Origin: an uncultured Pelagibacteraceae bacterium
GTDB taxonomy: Bacteria; Pseudomonadota; Alphaproteobacteria; Pelagibacterales; Pelagibacteraceae
Length of the DNA: 38,952 nt
Assembly: GCA_902517175.1 (NCBI GenBank)
Contig: CABYBM010000007.1
Span: forward strand, 1 to 38,952
Reading direction: 5' to 3'
Below are positions 20,019-29,222 of this stretch, one piece after another. The stretch's first letter is position 1. Every line of letters begins with the position of its first letter. Made by a program: the position numbers and the translations under genes. The notes beneath the pieces are model-generated. The model was given only the letters and a program-made list of their open reading frames with translations. It was not told where the DNA came from and searched no databases.

Positions 20019-20759
20019 ATGCCAAAATTAAGTATAGATACAACCTTGAATTATTCACCAAATTTCGATGTAAAAAGAAGAAAATTTAAAGAAATTAAAT
20101 TTCTTATTTATCATTACACAGGTATGAAAAAACAAAAAGATGCCATTTCGCAACTAACTAATATTAAGTCAAAAGTAAGCAGTCATTACTTTATAAAAAA
20201 TAACGGAGAAATTTTAATTTTGGTACCCGATTTATATACTGCCTGGCATGCAGGTGTATCATCATGGAAAAAATATAAATCAATTAATAAGTATTCAGTA
20301 GGGATCGAAATTAGTAATCCGGGACATGATCATTCCTATAAGAGTTTTTCAAAAAAACAAATAAAATCAATTCTAAAATTAAGTGCTTATTTAATTAAAA
20401 AATATAAAATAAAATCAAATTTTATTCTAGGACATTCTGATATTGCTCCAGATAGGAAAAAAGATCCAGGTGAAAAGTTTCCTTGGAAATATTTATCAAA
20501 AAATAAAATTGGTTTTTGGCATAATTTAAATCAAAAAAAACTTTTTAAAAAAAGAAATCAACTAGTCAATCCGATAGAAAAAAATAAATTTATTAAAAAT
20601 CTAAATAAAATAGGTTATTCAAAAAATATGTATTTTAATAAAAGTAAATATTCAAAAATATTGACAACGGCATTTCAGAGAAGATTTAGACAAGAACTTG
20701 TAAATGGTGTTATTGACCAAGAATGTTTAATTATAAGCAAAAACCTAATAAAAAGCTGA
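20019..20759 (+). CDS. N-acetylmuramoyl-L-alanine amidase (Amidase_2 family, AmpD/AmiD-like)
   Basis: FLIYHYTGM, SSHYFIKNNGEILILVPDLYTAWHAGVSSWKKY, VGIEISNPGH, ILGHSDIAPDRKKDPGEKFPW. Confidence 0.88.
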   Translation: MPKLSIDTTLNYSPNFDVKRRKFKEIKFLIYHYTGMKKQKDAISQLTNIKSKVSSHYFIKNNGEILILVPDLYTAWHAGVSSWKKYKSINKYSVGIEISNPGHDHSYKSFSKKQIKSILKLSAYLIKKYKIKSNFILGHSDIAPDRKKDPGEKFPWKYLSKNKIGFWHNLNQKKLFKKRNQLVNPIEKNKFIKNLNKIGYSKNMYFNKSKYSKILTTAFQRRFRQELVNGVIDQECLIISKNLIKS

Positions 20760-20802
20760 TATAAATTTTCTTGATATTTTAAAGTTTAGCTATAAATTCA
20801 AT

Positions 20803-21160
20803 GAGCCAGATAAACGACTTGTCGCTTTAACTTGTTAAAGAGGAAAGTCCGGGCTCTACAAGGAAACAGTGCCAGATAATACCTGGCGGGGGCAACCCTA
20901 GGGACAGTGCCACAGAAAATAAACCGCCATAACATGGCAAGGGTGAAAAGGTGTGGTAAGAGCACACCGGTTCTATTGGTAACAATGAACGCTGGAAAAC
21001 CCCACTGGGAGCAAGACTAAGTAGAGATGACATTGTTGTAAAACTAAAAGCCTTCCTTGGCTAGTCATCAGGGTTAGTTGCTTGAGCTTAAGAGCGATCT
21101 TAAGCCTAGACAAATGACAAGTTTAAATGACAGAACCCGGCTTATAGTTTATCTGGCAAA
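20803..21160 (+). ncRNA. rnpB: RNase P RNA (bacterial type A-like)
   Basis: Conserved GAGGAAAGTCCGGGCTC, GGCAACCCTAGGGACAGTGCCACAGAAA, GGGTGAAAAGGTGTGGTAAGAGCACACCG, AGATGACATTGTT, CAGAACCCGGCTTA; terminal helix GCCAGATAAAC (20805-20815) pairs with GTTTATCTGGC (21147-21157). Ends approximate. Confidence 0.95.
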
Positions 21161-21341
21161 CTTTTTAATTCTCATACCAAAACAAAAAATTAATTTTTCT
21201 TTTTATGGCCTATAAATGAGTCATAAATGCTCGTATTGTAAGTCATCAAATTACAAAACTAAAAATAAATTAATTTTGATTTTTAATTAATATTTGAAAT
21301 AAACTCCTAAAATATAGCAAATAATAGGTAAGATTCTCAGT

Positions 21342-21370
21342 TTGACAGAGATAGTAAATACCCATATATT
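21342..21370 (+). promoter_or_regulatory. Sigma70-type promoter of the dcw cluster: TTGACA - 17 bp - TATATT
   Basis: TTGACA at 21342-21347, 17-nt spacer, TATATT at 21365-21370, 43 nt upstream of the mraZ ATG. Confidence 0.7.
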
Positions 21371-21386
21371 CCCATATATTCCCAAT
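21360..21386 (-). promoter_or_regulatory. Putative MraZ operator: three TGGG boxes at 10-bp spacing (TGGGA-N5-TGGGA-N5-TGGGT on the minus strand)
   Basis: cccatatattcccatatattcccaa: CCCA at 21361, 21371 (CCCA) and 21381; immediately upstream of mraZ and overlapping the -10 element. Confidence 0.75.
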
Positions 21387-21412
21387 TATGGAATTTAAAT
21401 ATTATAAAATTT

Positions 21413-21880
21413 ATGTTTTTAAGTACTTACGAGAACAAATTAGACAAAAAAGGAAGAGTATCAGTGCCAGCTAGCTTTAGATCTCATCTTTCTAATTTAG
21501 GATACAATGGTGTTATTTGTTACCCTTCGTTTAATAATTCGTCTATTGAAGCATGCTCACAAGACAGAATAGAAAAAATATCCTCAGCAATAGATTCTTT
21601 AAATCCTTTTGAAGAAAAAAGAGATTTTTTTGCAACCTCAATTTTAGCAGAAAGTACTAATTTACAATTTGATAGTGAGGGAAGAATTTCAATTTCATTA
21701 AAATTATTAAGACATGCTAAAATTAAAAATAGCATGTTGTTTGTTGGTCAAGGTCAAACGTTCCAAATATGGGAGCCAACATCGTTTGAGAAATTTAAGG
21801 TAAATGCTAGAAAAAAAGCAAATTTAAATCGAGCGAACCTTAAATGGGAAAAACATTTAAACAACAACGAGGGGAACTAA
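21413..21880 (+). CDS. mraZ: Transcriptional regulator MraZ
   Basis: STYENKLDKKGRVSVPASFRSHL; second AbrB-like half LQFDSEGRISISLKLLRHAKIKNSMLFVGQGQTFQIWEPTSFEKF. Confidence 0.95.
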   Translation: MFLSTYENKLDKKGRVSVPASFRSHLSNLGYNGVICYPSFNNSSIEACSQDRIEKISSAIDSLNPFEEKRDFFATSILAESTNLQFDSEGRISISLKLLRHAKIKNSMLFVGQGQTFQIWEPTSFEKFKVNARKKANLNRANLKWEKHLNNNEGN

Positions 21881-21881
21881 G

Positions 21882-23363
21882 ATGACAATTAACTTTAAAG
21901 CACCAGAGATAAAAGAGTTGCAGCCACGACTATTAGTTTTAGGGGTTGGTGGAGCAGGTGGAAATGCAATTAATGAAATGATCGAAAATAACATGCAAGG
22001 AGTTGAGTTTATTGCAGTTAACACCGACGCTCAAGACTTGAAACTTAGCAAAGCAAAATCAAGAATTCAAATAGGATTAAATTTAACCAAAGGTTTAGGC
22101 GCAGGTGCAAAACTTGATATTGGACAAGCTGCTGCTGACGAGTCTTTAAATGAAATTGTAAACACTCTCCAAGGTGCAAATATGGTTTTTATCGCTGCTG
22201 GTATGGGTGGTGGAACAGGCACTGGTGCTGCTCATGTCATTGCAAGAGCGGCCAAAGAATTAAATATTTTAACAGTAGGTGTTGTGACTCTCCCTTTTTT
22301 GTATGAAGGTCCTTCTAGAATGAGAAGAGCACAACATGGTTTAGAAGAATTACGAAAACACGTTGATACGATTATTGTTATTCCTAATCAAAACCTTTTT
22401 AAAATAGCTAACGAACAAACAACATTTGAAGAGTCTTTTAATCTTTCAAATAACGTTTTAATGCATGGAGTTCAAAGTGTTACAGATTTGATGGTAAGGC
22501 CTGGTATAATCAATTTAGATTTTGCTGATGTTGAAACTGTTATGGCTTCAATGGGTAAAGCCATGATGGGGACAGGAGAAGCTGAAGGTGAAGGTCGTGC
22601 AATGCAAGCTACAGAAATGGCAATTAATAATCCTTTAATAGATGATTACACCTTAAAAGGTGCCAGAGGTTTATTAGTCAACATAACAGGTGGTAAAGAT
22701 CTAAAACTTTTTGAAGTTGACGAAGTAGTAAATAAAATTAGATCCGAGGTTGATACTGAGGCAGAGGTTATAATTGGAGCAATAACAGACGGAGAGCTTG
22801 AAGGTAAAATTAGGGTTTCAATTGTTGCAACTTCACTTGATGGTCAACAACCAGAGTCAAAATCAGTTGTAAATATGGTTCATAGAATTCATAATCGAAA
22901 TCCTGGTTATTCAGATTTTTCTAATATTGGATCATCTGCATCTTTTAATTTTTCAAACACAACATCTTCAAGTCCAATTACTCACGGGGCTAATGCTTTA
23001 AAGCTGGAAAATGAAATAGTTCAGGACCAACTAAGTGATACGGCTCATACAAATGTTACAAATGAAGAGGTTTTACAAAGCTCAAATACTGAGACAGAAA
23101 GTGTTATTGAAGACGCATCGGTAAATGAGATGGAGAAATCTTTTACACAAGAAGCTATTGAGACACAAGATGAAACTAACGCACAAGAAGGTGTTGAAGA
23201 AAATATTTCAAACAATTTAAAAGAATTTGGGGTAGATTCAGACTCTCCTGATTTATTTAGCTCTGAGACAGAAAATTTAAGTCCAGAAGATTTATTGTCC
23301 TCTGAAAGAGAAGAAGAGGATGATCTTGAAATACCAGCATTCTTGAGAAGACAAAAAAATTAA
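21882..23363 (+). CDS. ftsZ: Cell division protein FtsZ
   Basis: GVGGAGGNAINEMI, NTDAQDL, tubulin signature GGGTGTGAAHVIARAAKE; C-terminal peptide DDLEIPAFLRRQKN after a long acidic linker. Confidence 0.98.
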   Translation: MTINFKAPEIKELQPRLLVLGVGGAGGNAINEMIENNMQGVEFIAVNTDAQDLKLSKAKSRIQIGLNLTKGLGAGAKLDIGQAAADESLNEIVNTLQGANMVFIAAGMGGGTGTGAAHVIARAAKELNILTVGVVTLPFLYEGPSRMRRAQHGLEELRKHVDTIIVIPNQNLFKIANEQTTFEESFNLSNNVLMHGVQSVTDLMVRPGIINLDFADVETVMASMGKAMMGTGEAEGEGRAMQATEMAINNPLIDDYTLKGARGLLVNITGGKDLKLFEVDEVVNKIRSEVDTEAEVIIGAITDGELEGKIRVSIVATSLDGQQPESKSVVNMVHRIHNRNPGYSDFSNIGSSASFNFSNTTSSSPITHGANALKLENEIVQDQLSDTAHTNVTNEEVLQSSNTETESVIEDASVNEMEKSFTQEAIETQDETNAQEGVEENISNNLKEFGVDSDSPDLFSSETENLSPEDLLSSEREEEDDLEIPAFLRRQKN

Positions 23364-23381
23364 TGGTCTTCAAAGAAATAA

Positions 23382-24392
23382 ATGGACGCCGCCATAACAT
23401 CGAAAATGCAAAAGCATTATCCGGTGTTGCTAAAAGAAATTATTAGCATTATTTCCCCTCAATATGGCGGCACATTTATTGACTGCACTTTTGGTCAAGG
23501 TGGGTATACAAAAAAAATATTAGAATTTGATAAAACTAAAGTAATTGCGTTAGACAGAGATCCCAAAAGTGAAAAGGTTGCTTTAATGCTTCAAAAAAAG
23601 TTTGAAGATAGGTTTAGGTTTAAAAATATAAAATTTAGCCACTTAAATAATCTAAAACTAAAAAATGAAGATGTTAGAGGTGTTATATTCGATTTAGGAT
23701 ATTCTTATACTCAAATAAAAGACCCAAGTAAGGGTTTATCTTTTGACTCTGTCGGCAAATTAAATATGCAGCTAGGCTTAAATTCTTTTTCAGCTGAAGC
23801 AGCAATTAACAAATTAGACCAAAAAGAATTAGAAAAAATTTTTAAGTATTTTGGTGATGAGAAGGAAGGTAAATATATAGCTCAAAATATCCTTAAAGAG
23901 AGAATAAAAAAAATTATAGATACACAAGATTTAGTTAAAATTATTGATAATACAAAAAGAAGAAAAAATTTTAGAATTCATAATTCGACTAAATCATTTC
24001 AAGCTTTAAGAATATTTGTTAATAAAGAAATTAGCGAATTGATTTTTGGATTGATTAACGCTGCTAAAATTTTAAAAAAAGATGGGGTTTTAGCAGTGGT
24101 TACCTTCCATTCTTTAGAGGACAAAATTGTTAAATATTTTTTAAAAAGTCTTTCAGAAAATAAAAGTATCTCTAGATATACTCCTTTAACCGAACAAACT
24201 GATACACTTTTTCATTTAACAAAAAAAAAACCAATTACACCAAATGAAGAGGAGTTAAGTGAAAACCCTCCTTCGAGATCTGCGAAACTGAGATTTGCGA
24301 TAAAAAAAACTGATTTTTTTGATTTTGAAACTCATATTGAGGATCAATTTAAAAATTTAATAGATATTGAAAAATTTGGAGACAAATTATGA
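23382..24392 (+). CDS. rsmH: 16S rRNA m4C1402 methyltransferase RsmH (MraW)
   Basis: [68 protein letters not shown]; an internal ATG at 23406 just before [11 protein letters not shown] could be the true start. Confidence 0.95.
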   Translation: MDAAITSKMQKHYPVLLKEIISIISPQYGGTFIDCTFGQGGYTKKILEFDKTKVIALDRDPKSEKVALMLQKKFEDRFRFKNIKFSHLNNLKLKNEDVRGVIFDLGYSYTQIKDPSKGLSFDSVGKLNMQLGLNSFSAEAAINKLDQKELEKIFKYFGDEKEGKYIAQNILKERIKKIIDTQDLVKIIDNTKRRKNFRIHNSTKSFQALRIFVNKEISELIFGLINAAKILKKDGVLAVVTFHSLEDKIVKYFLKSLSENKSISRYTPLTEQTDTLFHLTKKKPITPNEEELSENPPSRSAKLRFAIKKTDFFDFETHIEDQFKNLIDIEKFGDKL

Positions 24393-24694
24393 AAAAAATT
24401 GTCTTAGTATCAGTCATTTTTTCATTAATTTTATTCACCACAATAATAAAAAATACAGCAAAACAAATTGAGGATGAATTATTTACTGTAAACGAAAATT
24501 TAAGAGTATTAGAAACTGAATATGAGAATATTTTGTTAGAGCATGATTATTTGAGCTCTGCTGAAAAACTACTTGAATTTCAATCTTTATATTTTGAGGA
24601 TCAGCTAATTCAAAAGAATATAAAAAATATCAAAATTTATAATATTTCTAAAAATCAAAAAAATATAAAAAATTTAAAAATAACCAAAGAATAA
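24389..24694 (+). CDS. ftsL: FtsL-like division protein
   Basis: 101 aa, single N-terminal TM followed by coiled-coil-like segment, between rsmH and ftsI; 4-nt ATGA overlap with rsmH. Confidence 0.75.
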   Translation: MKKIVLVSVIFSLILFTTIIKNTAKQIEDELFTVNENLRVLETEYENILLEHDYLSSAEKLLEFQSLYFEDQLIQKNIKNIKIYNISKNQKNIKNLKITKE

Positions 24695-26382
24695 TGAATA
24701 AATCTAAATCAAATTTGACAATAGAGGATAATGAAAATGATTTTATACATAAAAAAAAAAAATCTGGACTAAATATTCAGTTTAACAGAGTAGCCTTTAT
24801 TTTTTTTATTTTTTTTTTAATTTATACAATTTACTCTATTCATTTAATCAAACTTGGTACCCGCTATTCAAAAGTAGAAAAAAAAAATACTCCATTAATT
24901 AATGAGAAGCTTTATAGAGCTGATATTGTGGATACCAACGGTAATTATTTAGCAAAAACAGTAAATTCAATTGATATTGGTTTAAAAATATCTGACGTTA
25001 TAAATCCAAAAAAATTATTACTCAGTTTAAATTTAATTTTTCCTAACAAAGATTTTGATGAAATTGAAAAAAAAATGAATCAAAAAAAATTTTTTTATCT
25101 TGAGAAAAAAGTCTCAGAGAAAAATTATGAAAAATTGATGAAACTTGGAGACAAGTCTTTGAAACCTGAGGAAAAGGTTTTGAGGATTTACCCACAAAAA
25201 AATCTTTTTAGCCACATTATTGGTCAAATAGATAATGATAATATTGGAATTTCTGGACTAGAGAAATCTTTAAATGAGCTTTTAATAAAATCTAGAAAAC
25301 CCATCAGGCTGACAGTAGACAAAGATTTACAATTTCTAATTCGGGAAGAATTAATCAAATATCAAGAAATTTTTAAAAGTAAAGGCAGTGCCTCAATTTT
25401 AATGGATATCCATAATGGAAATATTTTATCTATTGTTTCCTTGCCTGACTTTGATCCTAATGAAAGACAAAATTTAAATGATGCAAGTTACATAAATAGA
25501 GTAACAAAAGGAACCTATGAGTTGGGTTCAGTTTTTAAGGCATTTACATTTGCAAGTGCGTTAAATGAAAAATTAATTAAACCAGAAACTGAATTTTTAA
25601 ATCTTCCAAAATCAATCAATTGTTATGGTTTTCCAATAAGAGAATATGATAATGAAATTCCATCTGATTTAACTGCAGAACAAATCTTTGTGAGATCTGG
25701 AAATATTGGTTCAGTAAGAATCGCCCAAAAGGTTGGTCCAGAAAAATTCAAGTCATTTTTGCAACAAATAGGTGTTCTGAGTGATATTCAGTTTGATATA
25801 GAAGAGGTGGCACCACAAAAAAATTATAATTTTGGAAAATGTAAACTAGCAACAGCATCTTTTGGTCATGGTGTAGCCACTACAATTCTCCAACTCGCGA
25901 AAGGTTATGCAATTTTATCTAATGGTGGTTACGACATAAATCCAACTCTTGTTGATAATAATCTTAATAAAAATACCAAGAAAAAAAAATTATTAAATGA
26001 CGGTGTTTCAGAACAGGTTGTAAATGCTCTTAGAAAAATAGTTAGTACAGAAGAGGGCACCGCAAAATTTGCAGATGTAGAATATTTTGAAATAGGTGGA
26101 AAAACTGGAACAGCAGATCAACCTAAAGATGGAGCATACTCACAAGCAAAAATAAATACTTTTGCATCTATATTCCCTACTTCAAATCCTCAATATGTAT
26201 TTATAGTGATGTTAGATACTCCACAAAAAGCGAAAGATTACTATTATAAATACAGACATAGAAAAGGTGGATGGAAAGGAACTTTATATAACACTGCTGG
26301 CTGGACTTCCGTGGAAGTAGCAGGAAAGATTATAGATAAAGTTGGGCCCATTTTAGCCACAAAATATATAGAAATTAAATAA
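24694..26382 (+). CDS. ftsI: Peptidoglycan transpeptidase FtsI (PBP3)
   Basis: SxxK GSVFKAF, SxN RSGNIGSVRIAQ, KTG GGKTGTADQP; N-terminal TM. Confidence 0.95.
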   Translation: MNKSKSNLTIEDNENDFIHKKKKSGLNIQFNRVAFIFFIFFLIYTIYSIHLIKLGTRYSKVEKKNTPLINEKLYRADIVDTNGNYLAKTVNSIDIGLKISDVINPKKLLLSLNLIFPNKDFDEIEKKMNQKKFFYLEKKVSEKNYEKLMKLGDKSLKPEEKVLRIYPQKNLFSHIIGQIDNDNIGISGLEKSLNELLIKSRKPIRLTVDKDLQFLIREELIKYQEIFKSKGSASILMDIHNGNILSIVSLPDFDPNERQNLNDASYINRVTKGTYELGSVFKAFTFASALNEKLIKPETEFLNLPKSINCYGFPIREYDNEIPSDLTAEQIFVRSGNIGSVRIAQKVGPEKFKSFLQQIGVLSDIQFDIEEVAPQKNYNFGKCKLATASFGHGVATTILQLAKGYAILSNGGYDINPTLVDNNLNKNTKKKKLLNDGVSEQVVNALRKIVSTEEGTAKFADVEYFEIGGKTGTADQPKDGAYSQAKINTFASIFPTSNPQYVFIVMLDTPQKAKDYYYKYRHRKGGWKGTLYNTAGWTSVEVAGKIIDKVGPILATKYIEIK

Positions 26383-26384
26383 TC

Positions 26385-29222
26385 ATGCGTTTAGGGGATC
26401 ACTTCCAAAAAATAAAAAAAAAATATCATAAAACTTTTTTTTCTGGGATTTGTTTTGATCATAGGAAAATAAAAAAAAATTATATTTTTTTTGCAATAAA
26501 AGGAAATAATTTAGATGGTAATAATTTCATACCATTAGTTATAAAAAAAGGTTGTAAAATAATTGTTACCGAGAAAAATTTTGATGAATGGAAAAATGGA
26601 GTTTTATATATCAACACAAAAAATATTAGAAAATTATTAGCTCAAATTTCGTTTAGTGTATTTAAAAAAAAACCAAAGAACCTAATTGCTGTTACTGGTA
26701 CAAATGGTAAATCTTCAGTTTCAGATTTTTATTATCAAATTTTACGTCTCAAAAATAAAAAAGTTGCTTCTATAGGAACACTAGGAGTGAGATCAAAAAA
26801 CTTTAATTTAAATTTATTAAATACCACTATTGATCCTATTTATTTAGGAAAAATTTTAAACGAATTAAAAAAAAGAAAAATAGAAAATGTAATTATGGAA
26901 GCATCAAGTCATGGGTTACATCAAAATAGATTAGATGGACTATTGTTTAATTCAGCTATATTTACTAATTTATCCCAAGACCATTTAGACTATCATAAAA
27001 ATTTTAAAAATTATCTTAATGCCAAACTTTATTTATTTCAAAATCTAGTAAAAAAAGGTGGATTTATTATAACCGATGACAAAATACCTGAATTAAAAAA
27101 GATTAAAAATATCAGTTTAAAAAAAGAATTAAAATTATTTACCCTTAAAAATAAATTTTTCCAAATTGTATCCCATAGTTATAAAAATGAAACTCAAATA
27201 TTAAAAATAAAACACGAAAACTTTATACATAAAATAAGAGTTAATCTTGTAGGAAAAATTCAATTAAAAAATATTTTGATGGCTATTATAGCAGCTTCAA
27301 AAAGTAATTTAGATTTAAAAAAAATATTTAGTGTTATTCCTAGACTATCTTCTGTTGAGGGTAGATTTGAAAAAATAGGAAAAATTAAAAATAAATCTTT
27401 AGTATTCCTTGATTACGCTCATACACCAGATGCCTTACAAACTTGTATTCTAAATATTAGAGAACAATTCCCTGATAAGCATATTTCTTTGCTCTTTGGA
27501 TGTGGTGGTGACAGAGATAAAGGTAAAAGATCAAAAATGGGCAAAATAGCTGATAAATATGCGAATAAAATTTATCTTACTGATGATAATCCAAGACATG
27601 AAAGGCCTAAGAAAATTAGAAATGAGATTAAAAGGGGTATAAAAAAAAGTCAAATTATTGAAATTTCTAATAGAAAAGAAGCAATTGTAAAAGCAATAAA
27701 TAACTTAAAGACAGGAAATGTTTTAATCGTTGCAGGCAAAGGTCATGAAAAAATTCAGCAGATTGGAAATAGACAAGTTGTTTTATCAGATAGGAAAATA
27801 ATTTTAAGCTCAATTAAAAAAAAGAATTTTAAATTATCTAAAAATTTAAAATTAAACATTATTAATGAAAGATTTGATCAAAATATTCTTTCATCTAAAT
27901 CGGTAATTAATAAAGCTAGTATAAACTCCAAGAGTGTTAAAAAAAATGATATTTTTTTTGCAATTAAAGGAAAAAAAAATGATGGTAATAAATTTGTTGA
28001 ACAAGTAATTCAAAAAAAGGCATCAATAGCTGTAGTAAATAAAATTCAAAAGAAACTAGCTATTAATAAACAAGCAAGCTCAATAAACCCTTTAGGTTTG
28101 CTTACAGAAACCGCAAAAATTTTTAGGAAAAATATTTCTACAAATATTATTGCCATAACAGGCAGTTGTGGAAAAACTTCTCTAAAGGAATTGTTGGGTA
28201 ACACCTTAAATAAAGTATCTAAGACAACAATTTCTCCAAAATCATATAATAATAAATATGGTGTTCCCTTAAGTCTTTTTAATATAAATCAAAATGATGA
28301 TTATGGCGTTATTGAAGTTGGAATGGATAAAAAAGGAGAAATAGATCAACTCTCAAAAATTATTCAACCTGATATAAGTGTAATCACAAATATTAACTAC
28401 GCGCATGCCAAAAATTTTAAAAACATAAGACAAATAGCTTTAGCAAAAGCTGAAATAATTAATAATACTAAAGATAATGGCTATGTAGTCCTTAACGCTG
28501 ATGATGCTTTTTTTGGTTTACATAAGAAAATAGCACATAAAAAGAGAATCAAAGTATTATCTTTTGGAATAAACAATCAATATGCAGATATTAAATTACA
28601 CAATATTATAAAATTCAAAAAAAAATATAAAATCTGTATTAAAATAAATAAAATTAAAAAAAATTTTATAGTTTCAAATGATTTTCAAAATCATATTTAT
28701 AATATCTTGGCAGCGCTAACTGTTAAAAGTGTTTTTTTTAATATTTTCAAATTAGATAAAAATATATTTCTAAATTTTAGAACTCCAGAGGGAAGGGGAG
28801 ATATAACTAAAATTAAAGTGAATAAAAAAATTATAAACTTAATTGATGAAAGTTATAATTCAAATCCATTATCTTTAAAGACTGCAATATTAAATTATGA
28901 TAAGATCAAAACAAAAAATGCTAAAAAGTATCTCATACTTGGTGACATGTTAGAGCTGGGGCATCATTCAAAAAAACTTCATGAATCTATAGCACCAGTA
29001 ATTAATAGAACAAATATTGATAAAGTTTTTGTTAAAGGAAAGGAAATCTCTTTATTGTATAATAAAATTTCTAATCTTAAAAAAGGTTCAGTTTTAAGAA
29101 ATAAATTGCAAATAAACGATCTAATTGAAAATAACTTTGATAATGATGATTTCTTGATGATAAAGGCCTCAAATGCGACAGGTTTCAATAAGATAGTAAA
29201 AGAATTAAAAGGTACAAATTAA
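26385..29222 (+). CDS. murE/murF: MurE-MurF fusion: UDP-MurNAc-tripeptide synthetase and UDP-MurNAc-pentapeptide synthetase
   Basis: 945 aa; first half VTGTNGKSSVSDFYYQIL, DYAHTPDAL, DNPRHE; second half ITGSCGKTSLKELLGNTL, EVGMDKKGEI, DESYNSNPLSLKTAI, LGDMLELG in one open frame. Confidence 0.95.
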   Translation: MRLGDHFQKIKKKYHKTFFSGICFDHRKIKKNYIFFAIKGNNLDGNNFIPLVIKKGCKIIVTEKNFDEWKNGVLYINTKNIRKLLAQISFSVFKKKPKNLIAVTGTNGKSSVSDFYYQILRLKNKKVASIGTLGVRSKNFNLNLLNTTIDPIYLGKILNELKKRKIENVIMEASSHGLHQNRLDGLLFNSAIFTNLSQDHLDYHKNFKNYLNAKLYLFQNLVKKGGFIITDDKIPELKKIKNISLKKELKLFTLKNKFFQIVSHSYKNETQILKIKHENFIHKIRVNLVGKIQLKNILMAIIAASKSNLDLKKIFSVIPRLSSVEGRFEKIGKIKNKSLVFLDYAHTPDALQTCILNIREQFPDKHISLLFGCGGDRDKGKRSKMGKIADKYANKIYLTDDNPRHERPKKIRNEIKRGIKKSQIIEISNRKEAIVKAINNLKTGNVLIVAGKGHEKIQQIGNRQVVLSDRKIILSSIKKKNFKLSKNLKLNIINERFDQNILSSKSVINKASINSKSVKKNDIFFAIKGKKNDGNKFVEQVIQKKASIAVVNKIQKKLAINKQASSINPLGLLTETAKIFRKNISTNIIAITGSCGKTSLKELLGNTLNKVSKTTISPKSYNNKYGVPLSLFNINQNDDYGVIEVGMDKKGEIDQLSKIIQPDISVITNINYAHAKNFKNIRQIALAKAEIINNTKDNGYVVLNADDAFFGLHKKIAHKKRIKVLSFGINNQYADIKLHNIIKFKKKYKICIKINKIKKNFIVSNDFQNHIYNILAALTVKSVFFNIFKLDKNIFLNFRTPEGRGDITKIKVNKKIINLIDESYNSNPLSLKTAILNYDKIKTKNAKKYLILGDMLELGHHSKKLHESIAPVINRTNIDKVFVKGKEISLLYNKISNLKKGSVLRNKLQINDLIENNFDNDDFLMIKASNATGFNKIVKELKGTN

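Noticed and set aside
20827-21033. 68-aa minus-strand ORF
   Set aside because: Lies entirely inside the RNase P RNA gene; its composition reflects conserved structured RNA.
21361-21386. Possible start of a CRISPR or satellite repeat
   Set aside because: Only three 10-bp units with no spacers; position before mraZ and the TGGGN-N5 pattern fit an MraZ operator much better.
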